Of a stretch of 64,000 nucleotides of DNA, positions 7,218-15,487 are shown piece by piece (position 1 is the stretch's first letter; the number at the start of each line of letters is the position of its first letter). Origin of the DNA: Micromonospora sp. WMMD1128. Lineage in GTDB: Bacteria > Actinomycetota > Actinomycetes > Mycobacteriales > Micromonosporaceae. The notes under the pieces are model-generated. The model saw only the letters and a list, made by a program, of their open reading frames with translations, was not told where the DNA came from and searched no databases. Made by a program: the position numbers and the translations under genes. The stretch is from the NCBI RefSeq assembly GCF_027497235.1, contig NZ_CP114902.1, positions 3,671,501 through 3,735,500 on the forward strand. Direction: 5' to 3'.

Positions 7218-7232
7218 TAGAGTTATATTATG
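7205..7232. promoter_or_regulatory. Candidate IclR operator, CATAAT-N16-ATTATG dyad
   Basis: A perfect 6-base dyad, CATAAT (7205-7210) and ATTATG (7227-7232), separated by 16 bases and containing TGTGGTC. The same architecture recurs at 18131-18158 upstream of the transporter operon, where 11 of the first 12 bases match and the spacer is identical. It lies between the divergent hyuB and IclR starts, an expected place for autoregulation and control of the catabolic operon. The AT-rich arms stand out against the very GC-rich surroundings. Confidence 0.6.
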
Positions 7233-7263
7233 AAACCTAGCAACCGAGAAGGTGGGAAGCAAG

Positions 7264-8088
7264 ATGTCGTACGCCACTGACGCCGGCCCGGACGCCGGGC
7301 CGCTCCCCCGCGAGTCCGGCACGCAGGCGCTGGACCGCGCGCTCAGCGTGCTGCTCGCCTTCCGCGGCACCGAGGCCGAACGCAAGGTCAGCGACGTCAG
7401 CCGGGAACTCGGCCTGCACAAGTCGACCGCCAGCCGGCTGTTCCGCGCGCTCGCCGACGCCGGTTTCCTGCACCGCAACGAGGAGAACGGGAACTACCGG
7501 CTCGGGGTCACCGTGTTCGAGCTCGGCGCGCGCTACCTCGCCGGCCTCGACCTGCACACCGTCGCCCGCCCGCTGGTGCACCGGCTGGCCGAGGAGGAGG
7601 GCGAGAGCGTCAACCTGTCGGTCCGGGAGGGCCTCGACGCGATCTCGCTGCACGTCGTGCAGGGCACCCGCAACCTCCAGCTCGTCTCCCGGCTCGGCCG
7701 GCGCATCCCGCTGTGGTGCAGCGCCGCCGGCAAGGCCCTGCTGATCGACTCCGACGAGGCGGCGCTGCGGGCCATGCTCGCCACCGCGCCGTTCACGGCC
7801 CTGACCGGCAACACCATCACCGACCTGGACACGTTCGTGGCCCGGATGGCGACCGTCCGGCAGCAGGGCTGGGCGCTCAACGACCAGGAGAGCGAGGAGG
7901 GGCTGCGGGTCGTGGCCGCCCCGGTCCGCGACCGCCACGGCCGGGTCACCGGCGCGATAAGCATCTCCGGCCCGATCTTCCGGCTCGACGAGACCCGGGT
8001 GGCGGAACTGGCCGCGGCGGCCCGCCGGACCGCCGACGAGCTGTCCCACCAGCTCGGCCACGGCTTCGGCGACGTCTGGGGCGACTGA
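7264..8088 (+). CDS. IclR-family transcriptional regulator
   Basis: A 274-residue IclR regulator. An N-terminal winged helix-turn-helix (about 22-80) contains KVSDVSRELGLHKSTASRLFRALADAGF, with the SKSTASR-like recognition helix. The C-terminal effector domain (about 90-265) includes VNLSVREGLDAISLHVVQG, IPLWCSAAGKALL and a GISISGP-like segment, the typical order. Such proteins commonly sense aromatic catabolites. ATG 7264 was chosen over an in-frame GTG at 7252, because that GTG lies inside the purine-rich GAGAAGGTGGGAAG ribosome-site region. It is transcribed away from hyuB and sits between two catabolic operons that share a dyad, so it is the likely local regulator of both. Confidence 0.9.
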   Translation: MSYATDAGPDAGPLPRESGTQALDRALSVLLAFRGTEAERKVSDVSRELGLHKSTASRLFRALADAGFLHRNEENGNYRLGVTVFELGARYLAGLDLHTVARPLVHRLAEEEGESVNLSVREGLDAISLHVVQGTRNLQLVSRLGRRIPLWCSAAGKALLIDSDEAALRAMLATAPFTALTGNTITDLDTFVARMATVRQQGWALNDQESEEGLRVVAAPVRDRHGRVTGAISISGPIFRLDETRVAELAAAARRTADELSHQLGHGFGDVWGD

Positions 8089-8114
8089 GACGGTCGCCGG
8101 GGCGGCTGGGGCGG

Positions 8115-9734
8115 TCAAAACTTCTCCTGCACCACGTCGGGGCGGATCCGCACGTGCAGCACCGCCGGCCCGGCCAGCGGCAGCACCTCGTCGAAGGCCG
8201 CCCGCGCGCCCGCCGGGTCGGTGACCGTCCACGCCGGCAGCCCGAGCGCGCGGGCCACCGCCGCGAGGTCCCGCGCGGGGAAACGGGCCAGCGCCGGGTC
8301 CACCCCGCGCGGGGCCAGCTTGCGCACCTCCGCGCCGTAAGCGGCGTCGTCGAGCAGCACCAGCAGCACCGGCGCGCCGACCCGGGCCAGGGTGTCCAGC
8401 TCGCCGAGCCCGGTGAGCAGGCTGCCGTCGCCCTCGAAGGCGACCACCGGCCGGTCGGGCCGGCCCACGGCGGCGCCCACCGCGAACGGCAGCCCCACGC
8501 CGATGCTGCCGAACTCCCACGGCGCGAGGAACGACCTGTCGGTCGCGGCCGAGTCGAGCAGCAGGTTGGGCCAGCCGCCGAAGTGACCGACGCCGACCAC
8601 TGTGGTCCGCTCGCGCGGCAGGCGCTCGGCGCAGATCCGGATGAATTCCCGGGGATCGATCCGGCCCGGCCGGGACCCGATGTCCAGGCCCGCGAACGGG
8701 TCGGCGACCGCCAGTTCGGCGGCCAGGTCCGGGCTGCGCCACTCCGGCCGCGCCACCGGCGTCAGCGCCGCCGACATCGCCCGGGCCGTCTCCCCCGCGT
8801 CGCCGACCACCCCGGCGGCCACCGGCCAGCGGGCCCCGATCGCCGCCGGATCGACGTCCACGCCGACCACCACCGCGTCCGGGAAGAGCGCGCCGTGGTC
8901 GGCGGTCCACCGGTTGAGCCCGGCGCCGAACGTCACCACCAGGTCCGCCCCGGCCAGGGTCCGCCGGGTCAGCGGCCGGGACAGCCCCCCGGCCACCCCG
9001 AGGTCGTACGGGTGCCCGGTGAACAGGCCGGCGGCCATCAGCGTGGTGGCGAGCAGGGCCCCACTGCGGTCGGCGAGTTCCCGGATCGCGGCGGCGGACG
9101 GTTCGGCGCCCCGGCCGGCGAGCAGCACCGGGCGGTGCGCCGACCGCAGCCGTCGCGCCAGCGCCTCGACGTCGGCCGGATCCGGCACGAGCGGGCGCGG
9201 CGCGCGGGGCGCCACCGGCGGCGCGAGCACCGGGCCGGGTGGCGCCGGCGCGTCGGCCAGGTCGATCGGCACGTTCAGCACGACCGGGCCGGGCCGCTCG
9301 CGGGCCGCCCGGAAGGCCAACCCGACGTCGCGTACGGCGGTCGGGGCGGCGGCCACCGGTACGAACGTGCCGGCGGTCGCCAGCGCGTACGGCTGCTGGT
9401 CGAAGTGCTGCACGTGCAGCGGGTCGCCGGGCGGGGTGTCGCCGGCGATCAGGACCAGCGGGGTGCGGGCCTGCCGGGCGATGGTCAACGCCGCGCCGGC
9501 CACCGCCAGCCCCGGCCCCTGGGTGACCGTGGCGACCGCGCACCGGCCGGTGCTGCGGGCGTACCCGTCGGCCATCATCACCGCGGCGTTCTCGTTGCGG
9601 GCCGCGACGAAGCGCACGCCGTGCCGCTGCACCAGGTCGGCGACGAGGAACATGTTGGCGTCGCCGAGCAGGCCGAACACGGTGTCGACGCCGTGCGCGA
9701 CGACGGCGTCGGCGATCGCCTCGAAGACCTTCAC
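8115..9734 (-). CDS. Thiamine diphosphate-dependent enzyme (acetolactate synthase / decarboxylase family)
   Basis: A 539-residue three-domain ThDP enzyme. The Pyr domain shows VDTVFGLLGDANMFL and the activating glutamate E48 in RNENAAVMMADGYAR. The PP domain shows GSIGVGLPFAVGAA and FEGDGSLL, followed by LLDDAAYG. Where most relatives have Asn in that last block, this one has Asp-Asp, which may still bind Mg2+. Homologues include acetolactate synthase-like, benzoylformate decarboxylase-like and aldehyde-lyase enzymes, so the substrate cannot be assigned. It is the last gene of the operon starting at 18107. The GTG start overlaps the enoyl-CoA hydratase stop (GTGA). It probably acts on a 2-oxoacid or acyl-CoA intermediate of the upper pathway, which is inference. 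Confidence 0.8.
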   Translation of the reverse strand: MKVFEAIADAVVAHGVDTVFGLLGDANMFLVADLVQRHGVRFVAARNENAAVMMADGYARSTGRCAVATVTQGPGLAVAGAALTIARQARTPLVLIAGDTPPGDPLHVQHFDQQPYALATAGTFVPVAAAPTAVRDVGLAFRAARERPGPVVLNVPIDLADAPAPPGPVLAPPVAPRAPRPLVPDPADVEALARRLRSAHRPVLLAGRGAEPSAAAIRELADRSGALLATTLMAAGLFTGHPYDLGVAGGLSRPLTRRTLAGADLVVTFGAGLNRWTADHGALFPDAVVVGVDVDPAAIGARWPVAAGVVGDAGETARAMSAALTPVARPEWRSPDLAAELAVADPFAGLDIGSRPGRIDPREFIRICAERLPRERTTVVGVGHFGGWPNLLLDSAATDRSFLAPWEFGSIGVGLPFAVGAAVGRPDRPVVAFEGDGSLLTGLGELDTLARVGAPVLLVLLDDAAYGAEVRKLAPRGVDPALARFPARDLAAVARALGLPAWTVTDPAGARAAFDEVLPLAGPAVLHVRIRPDVVQEKF

Positions 9735-10486
9735 CGCGCACCCCCGTCGAGGTAGTCGCCCGGCGGGCGCAGCGCCACGCTCAACGCGCCGAGGTAGGAG
9801 TCGTTCGCCACCGCGTCGAACCGCGGGCCGGCCAGCCGGGCGGCGCGTTTGGTCATCGACCGGCCGACCGGCGAGGTGGCGAGCAGCCGGTCCGTGATGC
9901 GGTCGACGGCGTCCGGCAGCCCGCCGGCGTCGACCACGCCGGTGACCAGGCGCAGGTCAAGCAGTTCGGCGGGTTCGACCCGCTCGCCGAGCAGCAGCCA
10001 GCGCTTGGCCAGGTCCGCGCCGACCAGGTCGGCGAGGATCGCCATGCCGCTCCAGGTCAACGGGATGCCGAAGGTCACCTCGGGGAAGGTGAAGAACGTG
10101 CTGTCGGCGGCCACCCGCAGGTCGGAGGCGAGCCCGAGCACGGCGCCCGAGCCGATCGCCGGCCCGTTGAAGGCGGCGACCGTGGTCTGCTCCAACCGAT
10201 ACCAGCGTTCGACGAGTTCGGCGGTGCGGCGCTGCACGTGCATGGTGGTCCCGGCGTCGAGCCCGGCCAACTCCCGCAGGTCGGTGCCGGCGCAGAACGC
10301 CGTCCCCGCGCCGGTCAGCACCACCACCTCGACGGTGCGGTCCCGGCCGAGGTCGTGCAGCACGTCCTCGAAACGGGCGAGCATGGCGAGGTCGAAGCTG
10401 TTGCGGCGGGACGGCCGGTTCAACGTCACCCGGGCCAGTCGCCCGGAGTGGTCCACCAGCACGGACTGGTCAGTGGTCATGGTCAT
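9731..10486 (-). CDS. Enoyl-CoA hydratase/isomerase (crotonase) family protein
   Basis: A 251-residue crotonase-fold protein. Features are VTLNRPSRRNSFD, the oxyanion-hole segment AFCAGTDLREL, FNGPAIGSGAVLGLASDLRVAA for the second oxyanion-hole and catalytic region, and FTFPEVTFGIPLTW. The family performs hydration, isomerisation, C-C cleavage or dehalogenation on CoA thioesters. Two ATG codons (10486 and 10480) are close. The outer one has GGAG five bases upstream and overlaps the lyase stop (ATGA), so it is preferred. Its position after an acyl-CoA ligase gene suggests it processes an aromatic or ring-opened acyl-CoA in this operon. Confidence 0.87.
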   Translation of the reverse strand: MTMTTDQSVLVDHSGRLARVTLNRPSRRNSFDLAMLARFEDVLHDLGRDRTVEVVVLTGAGTAFCAGTDLRELAGLDAGTTMHVQRRTAELVERWYRLEQTTVAAFNGPAIGSGAVLGLASDLRVAADSTFFTFPEVTFGIPLTWSGMAILADLVGADLAKRWLLLGERVEPAELLDLRLVTGVVDAGGLPDAVDRITDRLLATSPVGRSMTKRAARLAGPRFDAVANDSYLGALSVALRPPGDYLDGGAR

Positions 10487-11841
10487 GGTGACTCCGAGGT
10501 CAGAAGGGCCCGGTCGACGAGCGCGGCGGCGTGCCCGACGTACGACAGCGGGTCGAGCAGCCCGGCCAGGTCGGCGCCGGGCAGGGCGGCGGCCACCTGC
10601 GGGTCGGCGCGCAGCACGTCGGCGAACGGCCGGTTCTGTTCCAGGCTGTCGCGGACGATCCGCATCACCAGGTGGTGGGCCTGTTCCCGGCCGAGTGGCT
10701 CGGCGAGGCGGAGCATGACCGCCTCGGAGAGCACCAGCCCGCCGGTGAGGTCCAGGTTGGACCGCATCCGGTCCGGGTTGACGCCGAGGTCGCCGAAGAC
10801 CTCGACCAGCCGTTCCAGCGCGCCGCCGATGAGGATGAAGCACTCCGGCAGCAGCTTCCACAGCGTCATGCCGACGCCCATGTCGCGGTCGTCCTGGGCG
10901 ACCATGGTCTGCAACGCCAGCGGCACCTGCGCGCGCAGCGTGCCGGCGGCGGCGATCACCGCCTCGCACCGGATCGGGTTGCGCTTGTGCGGCATCGTGC
11001 TGCTGCCGACCTGGGTGGCGCGCTGCGGCTCGTACGCCTCACCGACCTCGGTGCGCCCGAGGAAGTAGACCTCCCGGGCCAGCTTCTCGGCGCTGGCGGC
11101 GACCAGCCCGAGGACCATCAGGCACTCGGCGAACCGGTCCGACGTGGCGTGCCACGGGGTGTCCGCGACGCCGAGGCCGAGTTCGTCGGCCACCGCGCGT
11201 TCCAGGGCGAACGCCTGCGGGCCGTAGCCGGCCATCGTGCCGGCGGCTCCGCCCATGCTCGTCACGAGCAGCCGGGCCCGCATCTGGGCCAGCCGCGCCC
11301 GGTGCCGTTGCAGCTCGCTCTGCCACACCGCGCAGCGCAGCCCGAACGTGGTCGGCAGCGCCTGCTGGCCGTGGGTGCGGGCCGGCATCGGGGTGGCCCG
11401 GTGCCGCAGCGCCAACCGGCGCAGGATGCGCACCAGCTCGTCGACCTGGCGCGCGACGATGTCCAGGCCGGCCCGGGCCCGCAGCACGAACCCGGTGTCC
11501 ATCACGTCCTGGGTGGTCGCGCCGAGGTGGACGTAACGGCCGGCGTCGTCGGAGCACGCGGCGGTCAGCGCCCGGACCAGCGGCACCAGCGGGTGCACGG
11601 TGTCCGCGGCGTCGGCGGCGAGCACCGCCGTGTCGAGCCGGTCGAGCCGGGCCGCGTCGGTGATGGCCCGGGCCGCGGTCGACGGGATGACGCCGAGGCC
11701 GGCCTGGGCGCGGGCCAGGGCCGCCTCGACGTCGAGCCAGGACTGCATGAGCTGACGGTCGTTGAAGACCCCCCGCATCTCGGCGTTGCCGAAGAAGCTG
11801 GTGACGGTCAACGAGTCCAGGAAACACGAGCCGAGTTGCAT
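10483..11841 (-). CDS. Adenylosuccinate lyase / 3-carboxymuconate cycloisomerase (PcaB)-like lyase
   Basis: A 452-residue member of the fumarase/aspartase superfamily. The signature GSSTMPHKRNP is at 279-289, THGQQALPTTFG (H157 region) supplies the second conserved patch, and HLGATTQDVMDT (105-116) the first. Family reactions are beta-eliminations (adenylosuccinate or argininosuccinate lyase) or the muconate cycloisomerisation of PcaB. Its place between a CoA ligase and a crotonase in a catabolic operon argues against a housekeeping purine role and for a lyase or cycloisomerase step on an aromatic-derived acid. The start overlaps the ligase stop by one base (TGATG). The substrate is unknown. 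Confidence 0.83.
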   Translation of the reverse strand: MQLGSCFLDSLTVTSFFGNAEMRGVFNDRQLMQSWLDVEAALARAQAGLGVIPSTAARAITDAARLDRLDTAVLAADAADTVHPLVPLVRALTAACSDDAGRYVHLGATTQDVMDTGFVLRARAGLDIVARQVDELVRILRRLALRHRATPMPARTHGQQALPTTFGLRCAVWQSELQRHRARLAQMRARLLVTSMGGAAGTMAGYGPQAFALERAVADELGLGVADTPWHATSDRFAECLMVLGLVAASAEKLAREVYFLGRTEVGEAYEPQRATQVGSSTMPHKRNPIRCEAVIAAAGTLRAQVPLALQTMVAQDDRDMGVGMTLWKLLPECFILIGGALERLVEVFGDLGVNPDRMRSNLDLTGGLVLSEAVMLRLAEPLGREQAHHLVMRIVRDSLEQNRPFADVLRADPQVAAALPGADLAGLLDPLSYVGHAAALVDRALLTSESP

Positions 11842-13403
11842 CAGCGCTCCTCCTCACCGGTGAGCAGGCCGAGCGCGGCGCGCCTGTCGACCTTGCCGGA
11901 CGGCAGCAACGGCAGGCCCGGCACCGTGCGGATCAGCGTCGGCACCTTGTGCCGGGCCAGTCGGGCGGCGGCGGTCGCGGCGAGCCGGTCGGGGTCGGCC
12001 TCGGCGCCCGCGGCGGCGACGACGAGCACGCCGACCTCCTCGCCCCACCGCGGCGACGGCACCCCGAGCACACACACCTGGGCGACCGTCGGGTCGTCGA
12101 GCAGCGCCGCCTCCACCTCGGCCGGGCTGACGTTCTCGCCGCCCCGGATGATCAGTTCCTTGACCCGGCCGGTGAGGGTGAGGACCCGGTCGCCGTCGAG
12201 CGCGCCCAGGTCACCGGTACGCAGCCACCCGTCGTCGGTGAGCGCGGCCCGGGTGGCGACCGGGTCGTCGAGGTAGCCGGCGGTCACCGACTCGCCGCGT
12301 ACCAGCAGCTCGCCGGGCTGGCCGGCGGGCAGTTCGGTCCGGGTGCCCGGCGCGACGACGACGGCGCACAGGTCCGGCACGATCCGGCCGACGGTGTCGC
12401 CGGGCGGGCCGCAGCTTCCGTCCCCGGGGTCGACGCTTATCGTCGGCCCGGCCTCGGTCTGCCCGTAGATCACCGCGATCCGGTCCAGCCCGAACACCCG
12501 CCGGGTCCGGGCGAGCAGCGCCGGCGCGCACGCGGCGCCGCCGAGGAAGCCGACCCGCAGCGAGGACAGGTCGAAGCGCTCGGGCGCGGGCTCGACGGTG
12601 TCGGCGAGCATCGTCGCCATCGTCGGCACGGCCTGGAGCACGGTGCACCGGTGCCGGGCGATCTGGGCCAGCACCGGCTCGGAGCGGAACCGGCGGACCG
12701 ACACCCACAGCGCCCCGGTGACAAGCGCCAGCACGGCGCCGCTGCCGAGGCCGGCCGCGTGCGCCAGGGGCAGCGGCGAGGCGATCCGGTCGTCAGCGCC
12801 GAGCCGGGCGGCGTCGGCCGTCCAGCGGGCGTTGGCGACCAGGTTGCGGGCGCTGAGCGCCACCATCTTGGCCGGGCCGGTCGAGCCCGAGGTGAACTGG
12901 ATGTTCAGGGTCGCGTCGGGGTGTCCGGCCGGGGCCGGCGCCGGGCCGGCCCAGCCGGGCAACCCGGACAGGTCGTCGCCGAACGTGTGCCAGCCGTCCG
13001 GGCGGGCGTCCGGCGGCAGGGCGGCGACCGCCCGCGCGGCGGTGGCCCCGCCGTCGCGGTCCCGCACCCGGTCGGCGACGAAGAGCCGGCGGGGGCGGCT
13101 GCGGGCCAGCGCCGCGGTGAGTTCCGCCGCGGTCAGGGCCGGATGCAGGGTCACCAGCGCGGCGCCCCGCCAGGCCGCGGCGGCCAGCAGGACCAGCCAG
13201 CCGAGGCCGTTCTCGGCCCACACCGCGACCCGGTCGCCGCGACCGACCCCGAGCGCGGCGAGCACCCCCGCGCCCCGACCGGCGAGGTCGGCGAACTCGC
13301 CGGCCGACACCGGTCGGTCCCAGTCGTCGAAGACGTACAACGGACGGTCCGGTGCCTGGGCGGCGCGGTCCAGGACGGTGGCGTCGAAGGCGGGCGGGAT
13401 CAC
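11841..13403 (-). CDS. AMP-dependent acyl-CoA ligase (ANL superfamily)
   Basis: A 520-residue adenylate-forming enzyme expected to activate a carboxylic acid as its CoA thioester. Core motifs in order are FTSGSTGPAKMVALS (P-loop-like A3, about 160-175), VIYGQTEAGP (A5), RTGDLGALDGDRVLTLTGRVKELIIRGGENVSP (A7-A8, hinge) and LPLLPSGKVDRRA, with the catalytic lysine of A10. The GTG start at 13403 is preceded by AAGGAG inside the end of hyuA, with only 4 bases between stop and start, so the genes are coupled. Context suggests an aromatic or ring-opened acid taken up by the upstream transporter. Specificity cannot be read from the sequence alone. Confidence 0.87.
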   Translation of the reverse strand: MIPPAFDATVLDRAAQAPDRPLYVFDDWDRPVSAGEFADLAGRGAGVLAALGVGRGDRVAVWAENGLGWLVLLAAAAWRGAALVTLHPALTAAELTAALARSRPRRLFVADRVRDRDGGATAARAVAALPPDARPDGWHTFGDDLSGLPGWAGPAPAPAGHPDATLNIQFTSGSTGPAKMVALSARNLVANARWTADAARLGADDRIASPLPLAHAAGLGSGAVLALVTGALWVSVRRFRSEPVLAQIARHRCTVLQAVPTMATMLADTVEPAPERFDLSSLRVGFLGGAACAPALLARTRRVFGLDRIAVIYGQTEAGPTISVDPGDGSCGPPGDTVGRIVPDLCAVVVAPGTRTELPAGQPGELLVRGESVTAGYLDDPVATRAALTDDGWLRTGDLGALDGDRVLTLTGRVKELIIRGGENVSPAEVEAALLDDPTVAQVCVLGVPSPRWGEEVGVLVVAAAGAEADPDRLAATAAARLARHKVPTLIRTVPGLPLLPSGKVDRRAALGLLTGEEER

Positions 13404-13407
13404 CGGA

Positions 13408-15417
13408 TCACTCCTTGACGAGCAGCAGGTTTCCGTGGTCGTCGACGGTCGCGGTCCACCCGGCGCCGACCACGGTCGTGCTGCCGTTCTCGCGGACCAC
13501 CGCCGGGCCGGGCACCGCGCAGCCGGGGGCCAGCTCGACGCGCCGCCGGACGGTGGCGTCGACCCAGCCGTCCGCGCCGTAGATCCGGGTGCGCCCCGGC
13601 TCCGACGACGCGCCCGCCGGGGGCGCGAAGCGTACGGCGGGTCGCGGGCCGAACGCGGTCAGCCGGCAGTTGACGATCTCGGCGGGGTGCCCGGACCGGG
13701 CGTACGCGTACCGCTCGGCGTAGGCGGCGTGGAACGCCTCCACCAGCTCCTCGGCGGTCGCCGGCACGTCGGGGACGGGCACGGCCAGGTCGAACGACTG
13801 GCCCCGGAACCGCATGCCGACCGACAGGCCGAACGTGACCTCGTCGGGTTCGACCCCGTCCTCGGCCTTGAGCTGGGCCCGCGCCGTGTCGCGCAGCTCG
13901 GCCACGGCGTCGCGGACGGCGGCCAGCCCGGTCTCGTCGGCCGGGACCAGCACCGTCCGCACGTAGTCGTGGCGGGCCTGGGCGGTGACGAAGCCGAGCG
14001 CGGAGAAGTTGCCCGGCACCGGCGGCACCAGCACCCGGCGGATGCCCAGCTCGTCGGCGAGCGCGGTGGCGTGCATCGGGCCCGCGCCGCCGAACGGCAT
14101 CAGCACGAAGTCGCGCGGGTCGTGGCCGCAGGCGACGGAGATCTCCTTGATCGCGCTCGTCATCTTGACGGTGGCGATGGTGAGGATGCCGTGCGCCAGC
14201 TCCAGGTCGTCGAGGCCGAACTCGCCGGCCAGCCGGCTCATCGCCGCGCGGGCGGCGGCGACGTCGAGGCGTACCTCGCCGCCGAGGCTCTCCTGCGGGT
14301 CGAGGTGACCGACGACCAGGTGCGCGTCGGTGGTCGTCGGCTCGGTGCCGCCCCGGCCGTACGCGGCCGGGCCGGGGGTCGAGCCGGCGCTGCGCGGCCC
14401 GATCCGCAGTTCCCCGCCGAGGTCGCGCCAGGCGATCGAGCCGCCGCCGGCGCCGATCGTGTTGATCTCGACCTGGAAGGTGCGGTTCGGGTAGCCGGCG
14501 ATCTTCCCGTCGTTGGTCATCAACGGGGCGCCGTTCTTGATCAGGCAGACGTCGGTGCTGGTGCCGCCGATGTCGCAGGTGATCACGTTCGGGTAGCCGG
14601 CCAGCCCGGCGACGTGGACGCTGGCGGCGACCCCGCCGGCCGGGCCGGACAGCGCCAGGTTGATCGGCAGCCGGCCGGCCTCGTCGGTGGAGACGACCCC
14701 GCCGCTGCTGGTCATGATCGACAGCGGCTGGGCGTAGCCGCCGTCCGCGAGCGCGGTGCCGAGCCCGCGCAGGTAGTCGGCGACCGTCGACCGGACGCTC
14801 GCGTTGAGCACGGTGGTCGCGAACCGCTCGTACTCGCCCTGCTCCGGCACCACGTCCGAGGAGATCGTGCAGACCAGGCCGGGGTGACGCTCGGCGAGCC
14901 GGGCGGCGGCGGCCCGTTCGTGCGCCGGGTTGCGGTAGGAGTGCAGCAGGCAGACGGCGACCGCCGTCGGGCCGGCGGCGGCCACCCGGTCCAGCACGGC
15001 GTCGAGGTCGGCGGGGTCGACCGGGCGGACGACGCTGCCGTCGGCGCCGATACGCTCCCGCAGCACGTGCCGCAGCCGGCGCGGGGCCAACGGCGGGCGC
15101 GCCGCCTCCTTGACGCTGTAGAGCTGCGGCCGGTGCCCCAGCCCCATCTCCAGGACGTCCCGGAAGCCCTCCGTGGCCACCACGCTCACCGGCTCGCCGG
15201 AGCCCTCCAGCAGCGCGTTTGTCACCCGGGTGGTGCCGTGGACGAAGCGGTCGACCTCGTCGAGGCGGACGCCGAGCTTGGCCAGGCCCTCGAAGATGGC
15301 CGCGGCCGGGTCGTCCGGCGTGGACAGGGTCTTGGCCTCGGCGAGCCGGGCGGTGGCCGGCTCGTACACGATGACGTCGGTGAAGGTGCCACCGATGTCG
15401 ACGCCGATGCACAGCAT
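13408..15417 (-). CDS. hyuA: Hydantoinase A / oxoprolinase-family ATPase subunit
   Basis: A 669-residue HyuA-type protein with the ASKHA ATPase pattern: CIGVDIGGTFTDVIVYEP (phosphate 1), FVHGTTRVTNALLEG, ALSGPAGGVAAS, CDIGGTSTDVCLI (phosphate 2 region) and MPFGGAGPMHA. HyuA uses ATP to activate the lactam/hydantoin carbonyl or substrate for its HyuB partner. The only HyuB in view is in the other operon (5119-7137), so the two subunits would be made from separate transcripts, probably co-regulated through the shared dyad. The start at 15417 has AAAGG upstream. About 70 bases including a hairpin separate it from the permease gene. Confidence 0.88.
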   Translation of the reverse strand: MLCIGVDIGGTFTDVIVYEPATARLAEAKTLSTPDDPAAAIFEGLAKLGVRLDEVDRFVHGTTRVTNALLEGSGEPVSVVATEGFRDVLEMGLGHRPQLYSVKEAARPPLAPRRLRHVLRERIGADGSVVRPVDPADLDAVLDRVAAAGPTAVAVCLLHSYRNPAHERAAAARLAERHPGLVCTISSDVVPEQGEYERFATTVLNASVRSTVADYLRGLGTALADGGYAQPLSIMTSSGGVVSTDEAGRLPINLALSGPAGGVAASVHVAGLAGYPNVITCDIGGTSTDVCLIKNGAPLMTNDGKIAGYPNRTFQVEINTIGAGGGSIAWRDLGGELRIGPRSAGSTPGPAAYGRGGTEPTTTDAHLVVGHLDPQESLGGEVRLDVAAARAAMSRLAGEFGLDDLELAHGILTIATVKMTSAIKEISVACGHDPRDFVLMPFGGAGPMHATALADELGIRRVLVPPVPGNFSALGFVTAQARHDYVRTVLVPADETGLAAVRDAVAELRDTARAQLKAEDGVEPDEVTFGLSVGMRFRGQSFDLAVPVPDVPATAEELVEAFHAAYAERYAYARSGHPAEIVNCRLTAFGPRPAVRFAPPAGASSEPGRTRIYGADGWVDATVRRRVELAPGCAVPGPAVVRENGSTTVVGAGWTATVDDHGNLLLVKE

Positions 15418-15453
15418 GGCGAGCCTTTCGCTAGTGGTGGGCGCGCGGACCCG

Positions 15454-15471
15454 GGCGGCCGTCGGGCCGCC
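15454..15471 (-). other. Intercistronic hairpin between permease and hyuA
   Basis: GGCGGCC (15454-15460) and GGCCGCC (15465-15471) form a 7-base perfect stem with a 4-base loop in the 70-base gap between the permease stop and hyuA. No T-tract follows. It could be a weak attenuator or an mRNA-stability element that sets different levels of transporter and enzyme. Confidence 0.35.
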
Positions 15472-15487
15472 GGCACGGTCGGTCGGA

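Noticed and set aside
8115..9734. Acetolactate synthase of branched-chain amino acid synthesis
   Set aside because: No small subunit or ilv genes nearby. The active-site Asn position is Asp-Asp and the neighbours are catabolic.
10483..11841. Adenylosuccinate lyase (purB) of purine synthesis
   Set aside because: It has the superfamily signature, but its operon is catabolic and it lies between a ligase and a crotonase, so a housekeeping role is unlikely.
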